NCBI GenBank assembly: GCA_029261595.1
Contig: JAJDAZ010000062.1
Coordinates: forward strand, 18,157 to 82,156
Direction: 5' to 3'
DNA from: Nitrospinaceae bacterium
GTDB taxonomy: Bacteria; Nitrospinota; Nitrospinia; Nitrospinales; VA-1
Length of the DNA stretch: 64,000 nt
Part shown: one piece after another, positions 48,767 to 58,065 of the stretch
Layout: each line of letters opens with the position of its first letter
How positions within the stretch are numbered: position 1 is the first letter of the stretch
The notes under the pieces: generated by a model
What the model saw: only the letters and a program-made list of their open reading frames with translations
The model's database searches: none
What the model was told of the DNA's origin: nothing
Program-made: the position numbers and the translations under genes

Positions 48767-49240
48767 GTGAAGATTCTTAACCTGGATGACCTTGCCAGAA
48801 AATGCCAGTCCCTTAGAGAGGAAGGGAAAAAAATCGCGTATTGCCACGGTTGTTTCGACCTCATGCATCCCGGTCACATCAAATACTTTCAGGCCAGCAA
48901 AAAAATGGGGGATGCTCTGGTGGTCACGCTCACTCCCGATGAATTTGTAGATAAGGGGCCGGGACGCCCGGTCTTCAACCAAACACTGAGGGCGGAATCT
49001 ATCGCCGCCCTTGAATGTGTGGATTTTGTCGCCATTAACAAATTTCCAACGGCTGAAAAAACCCTGCGTCTTCTTCGTCCTCACTATTATGTCAAAGGCC
49101 AGGAGTTCGAACGGCTGGAGGATAAGACAGGAAAAATTCAAAAAGAATACGAGGTGGTGAAGGAAGTGGGGGCAAAGATGCGGTTCACTCAGGAAATTAC
49201 TTTTTCTTCCACCAAGCTTTTGAACGAATATTTTAAGTAA
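48767..49240 (+). CDS. Cytidylyltransferase-family nucleotidyltransferase (RfaE2/HldE C-domain-like)
   Basis: KKIAYCHGCFDLMHPGHIKYFQASKKMGDALVVTLTPDEFVDKGPGRPVFNQTLRAESIAALECVDFVAI (intact HPGH); GTG start. Confidence 0.87.
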   Translation: MKILNLDDLARKCQSLREEGKKIAYCHGCFDLMHPGHIKYFQASKKMGDALVVTLTPDEFVDKGPGRPVFNQTLRAESIAALECVDFVAINKFPTAEKTLRLLRPHYYVKGQEFERLEDKTGKIQKEYEVVKEVGAKMRFTQEITFSSTKLLNEYFK

Positions 49241-49246
49241 CCCATT

Positions 49247-50779
49247 ATGGATAATTCCGGTAAAGAAAAATCGTTTCATCTGGACAAATTGCTGGACAAA
49301 GTCCAGTCCCTGAAACAGGAAGGGAAAAAAATTGTCCAAAGCCATGGGGTTTACGATCTGATCCATCCCGGTATCATCCAGCACCTCAAATCCGCCAAAC
49401 AGCAGGGCGATATTCTACTGGTGACCGTGATCCGGGACAAGGATATCCGCCGGGGACCTGGCTGGCCCATTTTTAATGAACAATTGCGAATGGAAAATAT
49501 CGCGGCCCTGGACCTGGTCGACCTGGTCTGTCTGGTGGACGACGAGACCCCTTTCGAGTGCGTCAGGAGGATCAAGCCCGATGTGTTCGCCAAAGGTCAG
49601 GCATATAAAGATCGTGATCAGAAAATTCACGAAAGGCTCTTCGAGGAGGAAAGAGAGCTTTACTTCGGAAAAAGTAAACTTTTCGAGACCGATGGATTTT
49701 CTTTCAGTTCTTCGCAAATCATCAAACAACTGCTGGATTTTTATCCGGAAGGAACCAAAGAATTTTTAAAGTCCTTTTCCAAAAATTATAGCATCAACGA
49801 AATCGCCGAAAACCTGGAATCGCTGAAGAACCTCAAAGTTTTGGTCGTGGGAGACGGGATCATAGACGAATACCACTACTGCCAACCCATTGGAAAGTCG
49901 GCAAAAGCCAATCTGGTCGTGAATCAATATCTAGACCACGAGGTATTCGCGGGAGGAGCCTTTGCTATCGCCAATCACGTGGCGGGAATTTGCGATGAGG
50001 TCACCCTGGTCTCTCTTCTAGGAAAAGACGATTCCAGAGAGGATTTTATTGCGGCCAACATGAAGCCAAATGTCAAGACCCGGTTTTTCCTGAGAGACGA
50101 CGCTCCGACCATTGTCAAAAAACGGTATGTCCACCAATACCTGAACCAAAAGTTATTTGAGATCAATTATATTAACGACCGCTTCGTAGACGACGACCTG
50201 GAAACCGAAATCATTCAATATCTGGAGAACGCGATCTCCGAATTCGATGTCGTATTGATTTCGGATTTTGGTCATGGGTTCATCAGTAAAGGGATTTATG
50301 ACTGCATCGAGAGGGTTTCAAAGGTACTGGCGGTCAACACCCAGACCAACGCCGCAAATTTAGGTTATAATTTGATCACCAAATACCGGAATCCTCACTA
50401 CGTCTGTCTGGATGAGTCGGAAATCCGCCTCGCCGCCCAGGAAAAGTTCGAGGACATTGAATCCATTGCCCGGCGAATTCGGAAAAAGATCAACGCCAAC
50501 TATCTCATTGTAACGCAGGGGAAGAAAGGCTCCATCGGGGTCAACAGCGGCAATGCCATCAACCGAACCCCAATTTTCTCAACTAAGGTGATTGATACGG
50601 TCGGAGCTGGGGACGCGTTTTTCGCTTTCACGGCTCCCTGCTTTGCCCGGGGTCTTCCTCTCGACTTTGTCTCGTTCATCGGCAATGCGGTGGGGGCGCT
50701 GGCTGTACAGATTGTCTGCAACAAAAAATCCGTCGAAAAGGCCGATCTGCTTACCTTCATTCGTTCCCTTCTGAGGTAG
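49247..50779 (+). CDS. Bifunctional-type protein: N-terminal cytidylyltransferase-like domain + C-terminal PfkB kinase domain
   Basis: N-term KKIVQSHGVYDLIHPGIIQHLKSAKQQGDILLVTVIRDKDIRRGPGWPIFNEQLRMENIAAL; C-term LVVGDGIIDEYHYCQPIGKSAKANLVV..VFAGGAFAIANHVAG..VIDTVGAGDAFFAF. Confidence 0.9.
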   Translation: MDNSGKEKSFHLDKLLDKVQSLKQEGKKIVQSHGVYDLIHPGIIQHLKSAKQQGDILLVTVIRDKDIRRGPGWPIFNEQLRMENIAALDLVDLVCLVDDETPFECVRRIKPDVFAKGQAYKDRDQKIHERLFEEERELYFGKSKLFETDGFSFSSSQIIKQLLDFYPEGTKEFLKSFSKNYSINEIAENLESLKNLKVLVVGDGIIDEYHYCQPIGKSAKANLVVNQYLDHEVFAGGAFAIANHVAGICDEVTLVSLLGKDDSREDFIAANMKPNVKTRFFLRDDAPTIVKKRYVHQYLNQKLFEINYINDRFVDDDLETEIIQYLENAISEFDVVLISDFGHGFISKGIYDCIERVSKVLAVNTQTNAANLGYNLITKYRNPHYVCLDESEIRLAAQEKFEDIESIARRIRKKINANYLIVTQGKKGSIGVNSGNAINRTPIFSTKVIDTVGAGDAFFAFTAPCFARGLPLDFVSFIGNAVGALAVQIVCNKKSVEKADLLTFIRSLLR

Positions 50780-51211
50780 GTTCTCTTCTCAGAGCCCAAA
50801 ATAAGGAGAAATTCTCTGCTTCCCCGGGCAGTACTGTCTGTTTTTTTGTGTTGTATTGAGAATATAGAGGTCTTTTATCATAGCTTGGGATTTTCGGCCC
50901 TGTCATCTCCCTGATTTATTTTAAATGACATCCTGATCTCTAAATACTGGCAGACAGACCGTTGGTCCCTGATCCCCCAGAAAAAAACACTTTGGATATT
51001 TTTCCCTTTCCGGTTATTTTCAAACAGGGCTTTAAAATGCCGGTAAAATGCTTTAGAGTAAGCCAATTGCGGTCTTCACCCATAGCCCTTAGACGGCAGG
51101 AAACTAAATTTTATCTGGATTCAGAAAAATTTAACAACTGATATTTCAGGTATTTTCCAGCCCGATCCATTAACATTTCCATCACCCGAACCAGCCTGCC
51201 CCAATCGGAGA

Positions 51212-52291
51212 ATGAGCGTGGCCGATAAATTTGGCATAGACAATCATAAACTCAATTACCACCTTTCCAGAGTGAACGACTGGCTGGAACGGAAAGAAGT
51301 TTACCCGATTTATTTGGAGATTTCCCCGGCTGGTGCCTGCAACCATAGATGTGTTTTTTGTGCGGTCGATTACATTGGCTATCAAACGGTTTTCCTCGAC
51401 CCTGAGATATTAAAAAGCCGCCTGTCGGAAATGGGCCGTTTAGGAGTCAAAAGCGTCATGTACGCAGGAGAGGGAGAACCGCTTCTGCACAAAAGGTTGC
51501 CTGAAATCATTCACCACACCCGGGATTCCGGAATCGATGTTTCTATCACCACCAATGCCGTGCCTTTGACCTCCGCCTGGGCATTGGAAGCCATGGGTGC
51601 CATCACCTGGATTAAAACCAGTATCAATGCCGGGACGCCGGAAACCTATGCCCAAATTCATCAGACCAAACCCGAAGATTTTGGCAAAGTTGTGTCTAAC
51701 CTGGAAACCGCTGTAAAAATCCGTAATCAAAAAAACTGGGATTGTACCCTTGGGTCGCAAATGGTGTTGTTGCCGGAAAATGAAAAAGAAGCCCTGCTTC
51801 TGGCCAAAACCATGAAAAAAGTGGGCTGTGATTATTTGGTGATCAAACCCTATTCCCAGCACAATTCCAGTATCACCCGAACCTATGAAGGAGTCGACTA
51901 TTCGGACTCGACGTATCTTAAAGATGATCTGGCGACACTGAATGATGACAGTTTTTCCGTGGTCTTCCGTGAAAATACTTTGAACAAGCTCTTCGAAAAT
52001 GACCATTATTACGACAAATGCGGTGCCACCCCTTACTTCTGGGGATACATTATGGCGGACGGTTCTCTTTATGGATGTAGCGCCTATCTTCTGGATGAGC
52101 GATTCTGCTACGGAAATATCAATGACCATTCCTTTCAGGAAATTTGGGAAGGGGAGAAACGTCGGCGAAACATCGAATTTGTCGAGAACGAGCTCAACAT
52201 CAAGGACTGCCGCAAAAACTGCCGCATGGATTCTGTGAATCGGTATTTGTGGGATTTGAACCACCCTCCGGAGCATGTCAACTTTATATGA
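51212..52291 (+). CDS. Radical SAM/SPASM protein (paralog of 54383-55798)
   Basis: EISPAGACNHRCVFCAVDYIG (CxxxCxxC), MYAGEGEPLLHKRLPEII, C-terminal CGATPYFWGYIMADGSLYGCSAYL..CRKNCRMDSVNRYLWDLNHPPEHVNFI. Confidence 0.92.
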   Translation: MSVADKFGIDNHKLNYHLSRVNDWLERKEVYPIYLEISPAGACNHRCVFCAVDYIGYQTVFLDPEILKSRLSEMGRLGVKSVMYAGEGEPLLHKRLPEIIHHTRDSGIDVSITTNAVPLTSAWALEAMGAITWIKTSINAGTPETYAQIHQTKPEDFGKVVSNLETAVKIRNQKNWDCTLGSQMVLLPENEKEALLLAKTMKKVGCDYLVIKPYSQHNSSITRTYEGVDYSDSTYLKDDLATLNDDSFSVVFRENTLNKLFENDHYYDKCGATPYFWGYIMADGSLYGCSAYLLDERFCYGNINDHSFQEIWEGEKRRRNIEFVENELNIKDCRKNCRMDSVNRYLWDLNHPPEHVNFI

Positions 52292-53229
52292 TCGACCATC
52301 AATGGGCGGAAAAAGCTTATACCCTCCTGGTCACGATTCGTAAGACCGAGGAAGCGATCGCGTCTGAATACAAGAATCAGGAGATGCGTTGTCCTGTCCA
52401 TCTTTCCATTGGCCAGGAAGCGATTGCGGTCGGGGTGTCGATGTGCCTCGGAAATGAAGACATTGTTTTCAGCAACCACCGTTGCCATAGCCACTACCTG
52501 GCGAAAGGTGGAAATTTGAACGCGATGATCGCGGAGCTTTACGGTAAAAGCACAGGGTGCGTCAAAGGTTTAGGGGGTTCGATGCATCTCATGGATGATG
52601 AGGTCGGAATGTTGGGGGCCTCCTCAATCGTGGGAGGAAGCATCCCTTTGGCCGTTGGAGCGGGTCTCACTCTTAAAATGCGGGAAAAGCCCCATGTTGC
52701 GGTCACGTTTTTTGGTGACGGGGCCTCGGAAGAAGGAGTTTTCCATGAAAGCATGAACTTTGCCGCTTTAAAAAAACTTCCTGTGGTGTTTGTTTGTGAA
52801 AACAATTTTACGGCCACGTCTTCGCCCCTTTCCTCCCGCAGACCCATGGATAATATTTTCCGGCATGGAGAAGTCTTTGGAATTCCAGGGACCTCTGTGG
52901 ATGGCAATGATGTGGTCGCGGTTTATGAAGCCACCCGCGATGCGGTCCAACGCATAAGAAAGGGAGAGGGACCGAGCCTGATCGAGGGTAAGACTTTTCG
53001 CATGCTAAAGCATGTTGGGCCGGAAATAGACACCTCCTCTGGGGTCCGAACCCAGGAAGAATGGAATCGATGGCAAGAGAAATGTCCTGTGAAAAAATTT
53101 GAAGAACTGTGCCTGAATGAAGATTTACTTTCCGCGAGGGAAACGGAAAAAATTCAAAAAAGAATCGAGATGAAAATAGACCGGGCGTTTGAACTGGCAA
53201 AATCAGACCCTGTTGCCCAATGGATCTGA
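52288..53229 (+). CDS. TPP-dependent dehydrogenase E1 component, alpha subunit-like
   Basis: CPVHLSIGQEAIAVGVSMCLGNEDIVFSNHRCHSHYLAKGG, AELYGKSTGCVKGLGGSMHL, VTFFGDGASEEGVFHESMNFAALKKLPVVFVCENN (TPP motif); ATG overlaps upstream TGA. Confidence 0.94.
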   Translation: MIDHQWAEKAYTLLVTIRKTEEAIASEYKNQEMRCPVHLSIGQEAIAVGVSMCLGNEDIVFSNHRCHSHYLAKGGNLNAMIAELYGKSTGCVKGLGGSMHLMDDEVGMLGASSIVGGSIPLAVGAGLTLKMREKPHVAVTFFGDGASEEGVFHESMNFAALKKLPVVFVCENNFTATSSPLSSRRPMDNIFRHGEVFGIPGTSVDGNDVVAVYEATRDAVQRIRKGEGPSLIEGKTFRMLKHVGPEIDTSSGVRTQEEWNRWQEKCPVKKFEELCLNEDLLSARETEKIQKRIEMKIDRAFELAKSDPVAQWI

Positions 53230-53242
53230 AAATGGGGAAGCG

Positions 53243-54295
53243 ATGAATAAGAAACGCACTCTGACATATCGTGAAGCGATCAGTGAAGCCTTGGTTCAGG
53301 GGATGGAAGCCGATTCCAACGTATTTATCATGGGCTGTGGTGTGGATGACGAGGGAGGTATTTTTGGAACCACCCAAGACGCGTTTAAAAGATTTGGCGG
53401 CGCCCGGGTAATGGATGCGCCACTGGCAGAAAATGCGATCGCGGGCATCGGGGTTGGCGCCGCGGTCACCGGAATGAGACCTGTCATCGTTCACGCCCGA
53501 AATGATTTCCTGCTGCTGGCAATGGATCAAATCGTCAATCACGCTTCGAAATGGAACTTCATGAGCGGCGGAAAACTGGATTGCCCCCTGGTGATTCGAG
53601 CAATCGTCGGGCGGGGATGGGGCCAGGGAGCGCAACATTCGCAAAGCCTGCAAGCCCTTTTTTCCCACATTCCTGGAATCAAAGTCATGCTTCCCGCCAC
53701 CGCTTATGATGCCAAAGGTCTGCTGCTTTCAAGCCTCAGAGACAATCAAACCGTTATCTCCATAGAACACCGTCTGCTATACGAAACCAAGGACTCGGTT
53801 CCCGTTGAACCATATTTTGTGCCTTTTGGGAAAGGGACCCTTAAACGAAAAGGGGCCGACCTCACAATTGTGGCTTTTTCATTCATGGTGAAAGAAGCGA
53901 TGGACGCGGCGCACCGTCTGGCTGAAGAGGGAATCGAGGTGGAAATAATCGATCCTCGATGCTCGTCTCCGCTGGATATGGATCTGATTCTGGAATCCGT
54001 TCAAAAAACCTGCCGCTTGTTGGTCGCCGATACCGGCTGGTCCAGCTATGGCATTTCAGCAGAGGTTTGCACACGGGTATACGGGCAATTATTCGACCGG
54101 TTAAAAGCGCCTATCAGGAGGGTCGCCTTACCGGATGTGCCGACCCCCTGCGCCTCTAACTTGGAAAAAGAATATTATCCGGGAGTGGATGCTCTGGTGG
54201 ATGCGTGCCATATTCTCCTTGATAATGGCCGGGAGGGAAATACCACGGAAAAACTTTTGCCTGCAGAACACGCCCGGTTTCAGGGCCCGTTTTAA
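53243..54295 (+). CDS. TPP-dependent dehydrogenase E1 component, beta subunit-like (transketolase Pyr/C domains)
   Basis: TYREAISEALVQGMEADSNVFIMGCGVDDEGGIFGTTQDAFKRFGGARVMDAPLAENAIAGIGVGAAVTGMRPVIVHARNDFLLLAMDQIVNHASKWNFMSGG. Confidence 0.94.
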   Translation: MNKKRTLTYREAISEALVQGMEADSNVFIMGCGVDDEGGIFGTTQDAFKRFGGARVMDAPLAENAIAGIGVGAAVTGMRPVIVHARNDFLLLAMDQIVNHASKWNFMSGGKLDCPLVIRAIVGRGWGQGAQHSQSLQALFSHIPGIKVMLPATAYDAKGLLLSSLRDNQTVISIEHRLLYETKDSVPVEPYFVPFGKGTLKRKGADLTIVAFSFMVKEAMDAAHRLAEEGIEVEIIDPRCSSPLDMDLILESVQKTCRLLVADTGWSSYGISAEVCTRVYGQLFDRLKAPIRRVALPDVPTPCASNLEKEYYPGVDALVDACHILLDNGREGNTTEKLLPAEHARFQGPF

Positions 54296-54382
54296 TTTTT
54301 AGATAGCGTCTAGAGTAACCTCATATCAATTGCACGCAGGAGCGGATGACCTCTGCCAAACCTATAAACAGAAATTGTAACT

Positions 54383-55798
54383 ATGAATGAACCCACCAAC
54401 AAAAAAAACCGCTTTGGTAAAGATACCATCACCAATATCCCCGACGACGCCCCCATTGCCAAATCTCCCGGTCACAAGCTGAGGACGTCCAACGTTATTG
54501 TCGACCGCAAGGTTTTGGCGGATGAAGAAAAAAAGCTACTCGCAAACCGACCCGATTCCAAAAAACTGGACAAACTGGAAGACCAGGAACTCGAATACAT
54601 CAAATACGAAGACCAGGTGGGCTTGATAAGAAAACCTCCTGAACCCGGAGAAGAAGAGAAAAAAGTTGAAATCCCCAATCTGTTCACCGGTCCCAGTTTC
54701 CGCAACCCACCGTCACGCTTTCGGTTTGATGGTCATAAAATGATGCACCATCTGGACCGGATTGCCGCCTGGCAAGCCGGAGAAAAGTTCGCCCCCATTC
54801 ACATCGACATGGGACTCACAAAATTTTGCAATACCGCCTGTATTTACTGCTATGCCGTGGTCCAGAATATGACCAAGGGAACCATGATTGGGCGAGACGC
54901 CCTCCTCCGCTACATCGAAGACTGTGGAAGGCTGGGAGTGCGCTCCATCGGATTTATCGGTGACGGGGAGCCGACATTGAATCCGGCCATGTACGATGCA
55001 ACGGTGCTGGCAAAACAACTGGGCATCGACACCGCCATGGCCACCAACGGGATCATCCTGGACATGGACCGGGCCGATGAAATGTTGCGGGACATGACCT
55101 GGATTCGATTCAATCTGTCCGCCGGGGATCGCGAAGGGTTTAAGCGGGTACACCAGTCTACCGAAGAAAGTTTCGACTTGCTGGTGGAAAAAATTAAGGC
55201 ATTGGTCCGGACCAAGAAGGAAAACAACTACCAATGCACCTTGGGTTTACAGATGGTACTGATTCCTGAATGTTTTGATCAGGTGATCAAGGAAGCGGAA
55301 CTCGGGGCTGAACTCGGAGTCGATTATTTTGTGATCAAACACTGCTCCGATTCGGAATATAAGGAAATCGGCATCGATTACGATAATTACTTGAGCATCG
55401 AGGATCTTCTTAAAGATGCGGAGACTTATTCCAATGATGATTATGTCGTTCAAGTTAAATGGAATAAAATCATGGCGGCCGGAGAGTCGGATTTATACAA
55501 AAACGGTTACCGGAAATACGATGTCTGTTACGGAACCCCCTTCTTGCTGCAAATCTCCGGCAATGGGAAAATCTATCCCTGCGGTCCATTTTTTAATAAG
55601 GAAAGGTTCTATATTGGGGATCTTCACGAACAGTCGTTTTTTGATACCGTCATGGGTGATCGATACTGGGAAGTTCATCAAGACGTGGTGGAGTCCGTAG
55701 ACGTTCATAAAGACTGCGCCATCGGGTGCCGGCAGGATTATGTGAACAAGTTCCTATGGGATCTGAAAAACGGGCCAGAACACGTCAATTTCATATAG
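54383..55798 (+). CDS. Radical SAM/SPASM protein (paralog of 51212-52291) with ~110-aa N-terminal extension
   Basis: DMGLTKFCNTACIYCYAVVQNMTKGTMIG, IGFIGDGEPTLNPAMYD, CYGTPFLLQISGNGKIYPCGPFF..CAIGCRQDYVNKFLWDLKNGPEHVNFI. Confidence 0.92.
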   Translation: MNEPTNKKNRFGKDTITNIPDDAPIAKSPGHKLRTSNVIVDRKVLADEEKKLLANRPDSKKLDKLEDQELEYIKYEDQVGLIRKPPEPGEEEKKVEIPNLFTGPSFRNPPSRFRFDGHKMMHHLDRIAAWQAGEKFAPIHIDMGLTKFCNTACIYCYAVVQNMTKGTMIGRDALLRYIEDCGRLGVRSIGFIGDGEPTLNPAMYDATVLAKQLGIDTAMATNGIILDMDRADEMLRDMTWIRFNLSAGDREGFKRVHQSTEESFDLLVEKIKALVRTKKENNYQCTLGLQMVLIPECFDQVIKEAELGAELGVDYFVIKHCSDSEYKEIGIDYDNYLSIEDLLKDAETYSNDDYVVQVKWNKIMAAGESDLYKNGYRKYDVCYGTPFLLQISGNGKIYPCGPFFNKERFYIGDLHEQSFFDTVMGDRYWEVHQDVVESVDVHKDCAIGCRQDYVNKFLWDLKNGPEHVNFI

Positions 55799-55927
55799 CT
55801 CTAACAACCGAATTATGAGAACCCCCTGGATTAATGTTGTAAAAAATGACAAAATAGTAATGTATAATTTTTCCTTGCGCTGTCCTCAAATTAACTTATT
55901 AAATAACCATATCGTCTAGGAGGTTAG

Positions 55928-57742
55928 ATGCATATGAGATTGTTATTGGTCGTCCCCAGATATTACCCTGATTGGGAAAGCAACAAGACGTTTTACTTGT
56001 TGCCCTGGGGGTTAATGTATATTTCATCTTATTTGAAACAACAGGGTTTTGAAGTTCATGTTCTTAATCAAAACCATTATGGACCTGATAAATTAGCGGA
56101 AATCCTCTCCCAGAATTCTTTTGATGCCGTATTGACTGGCGGATTACAGGTTCATTTACAACCCGTCAAAAGGGTGGTTGACATAGTCAAGGATCACGAT
56201 CCTCGTATCCTGACCATCGTTGGAGGGCCCATGGCAACCTCACATGCTGAACTGGTCATAGAAAGCCTGGAGATAGATTATGCCGTTTTGGGCGAAGGCG
56301 AGGAAGTCGCGTTCAATCTTTTAACCGCTCTGCAGAGTGGGCAGGATGTTCAAGAGATATTGGGAATAGCCTATAGAGAAAACGGAAAATTTGTTAAAAC
56401 CCCCGAAGCCCCCCGCATTGCCGATCTCGATGCTTTGCCTTTTCCGGATTATGAGAGCTTTGAGTTTGATCATTATCTCGACAATTACGAATTTGAAAAC
56501 CAAATGGAAGTGGTAAACCCCGGCGTGCGAATGGCTTACATTGCGGGAAGCCGTGACTGCCCAGCCAAATGCACCTTTTGTTTTAGAACCATGGGCGGTG
56601 AATATGTGGTGCGATCCGTTGATAATGTTATGAAGGAAATCAAGTTCCTCATGGAGAGGTATAGGGTCAACCAGATCGAATTGAGCGATGAAATCTTCTC
56701 GGTGAATAAAAAACGGGTTTACGAATTCTGCGATCAAATAGAGAAACTTAACATCCCCTGGACCTGTCAAATCCGGGTGAATATGATTAACGAGGCCTTG
56801 ATTTTAAGAATGAAAGAGGCAGGCTGTATATTAATTAGCTATGGTCTTGAAAGTGCCAGCCCGGCCATTTTAAAGAGCATGCAGAAGGGCGTTAGAGTCG
56901 ATCAAATTGAAACAGCCCTTCAGGCTACCAGAAAAGCCAAAGTGACCATTCAAGGTAATTGGATTTTTGGAGATCCCGATGAATCGCCTCAAACCGTTCG
57001 GGAAACCCTGGATTTTAACCGGAAATACCGGGACTATTGTATTCATCTAGATGTTCTTCTCGCTTATCCGGGAACCCCCATGTACTTTGATGCACTCGAA
57101 AGAGGATTGGTGGCAGACCGGATTGAGTTTTTCGAAACCGGCCACAACGAGCATGGAGAACCTTTGAACGTCACCTCCATGAGCGAGGATGACTATTATG
57201 CTCTCAGAAAAAAGCTTTTACTTGAAGCGCGAGCGACCAGTATTTTCGGTAAAATTTTAAAAATCAAGGGGATTAAAGGAGGCAAATTTTTAGCTTCCGT
57301 CATTTGCCCCTACTGTGAGTTTTGCAACGAAGATATGATCGTTGTGAAACGCGCCTACGGAATGATTCCCTTCGCCTGCCGTTCCTGCTTCCAACGTTTT
57401 AAAATTGATGAAATGGGTTTGCCTAAGTATCAAAATTTATTTAAAAGAAACTTCAAGCTCCTAAAAAGAAAAATAGGCAATACAACTTTATTTTTATTGA
57501 GCCTGAAATTTGAACCCGATTTATTTAAAAATAAGCCGTTATGGTTTTTGTTGATGCCAGTTTATTACACAGTATCTGTCCTAAGAATTAATACCATTAT
57601 CGGCAAATGTCGGCGAATTCGTCGAAAAATAAAAAGCACGGTCCGTCAACAACCAGGGAAGGTCAATGATGAGTTATTGAAGACCGACACCAAAACCTGG
57701 ATGGTTGGGGAAGAGCATAAAGCGTTGTTGAAACGAGCCTAG
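55928..57742 (+). CDS. B12-binding-domain radical SAM protein with C-terminal Cys-rich region
   Basis: RLLLVVPRYYPDWESNKTFYLLPWGLMYISSYLKQQGFEVHVLNQ, AVLGEGEEVAFNLL, AGSRDCPAKCTFCFRTMGG (CxxxCxxC), C-terminal CPYCEFCNEDMIVVKRAYGMIPFACRSCFQRF. Confidence 0.93.
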   Translation: MHMRLLLVVPRYYPDWESNKTFYLLPWGLMYISSYLKQQGFEVHVLNQNHYGPDKLAEILSQNSFDAVLTGGLQVHLQPVKRVVDIVKDHDPRILTIVGGPMATSHAELVIESLEIDYAVLGEGEEVAFNLLTALQSGQDVQEILGIAYRENGKFVKTPEAPRIADLDALPFPDYESFEFDHYLDNYEFENQMEVVNPGVRMAYIAGSRDCPAKCTFCFRTMGGEYVVRSVDNVMKEIKFLMERYRVNQIELSDEIFSVNKKRVYEFCDQIEKLNIPWTCQIRVNMINEALILRMKEAGCILISYGLESASPAILKSMQKGVRVDQIETALQATRKAKVTIQGNWIFGDPDESPQTVRETLDFNRKYRDYCIHLDVLLAYPGTPMYFDALERGLVADRIEFFETGHNEHGEPLNVTSMSEDDYYALRKKLLLEARATSIFGKILKIKGIKGGKFLASVICPYCEFCNEDMIVVKRAYGMIPFACRSCFQRFKIDEMGLPKYQNLFKRNFKLLKRKIGNTTLFLLSLKFEPDLFKNKPLWFLLMPVYYTVSVLRINTIIGKCRRIRRKIKSTVRQQPGKVNDELLKTDTKTWMVGEEHKALLKRA

Positions 57743-58065
57743 GGCTTGCTCGGATAAATGACAAAGATGGTAACGACCTAGTTGTGATGAGTTCTTATTA
57801 TGATCTATTGAGGTTACGAGTAGGCCCGTAAGCTTTAAGACTGAAACCTTAAACTAATTTTTTAAAGACCTATCCAGAAAAGCAGATGCCCTGCCGTTCC
57901 TTTCCTCCTCTCATCCTGAAAGAAATACAACAACGAAACCCAACCACACAACTCATTGAAGAACCGAACTCCAAAGGTATTCCAAAAATCTGAGTCTGGT
58001 TAACCATGCAAAATTAGATTTTTGCATAAATCAGTGCGTGCTATAAATAGGAGCCATATAGCGAA

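Noticed and set aside
50780-51211. Precursor peptide for a RiPP modified by the 51212 radical SAM protein
   Set aside because: No plus-strand small ORF with a convincing RBS or core-like composition was seen; the only listed ORF here (50878-51066, minus) has no recognisable features. Context favours glycan chemistry.
52288-54295. Complete pyruvate/acetoin dehydrogenase complex
   Set aside because: Only E1 subunits are present; no lipoyl E2 or FAD-dependent E3 gene in the window.
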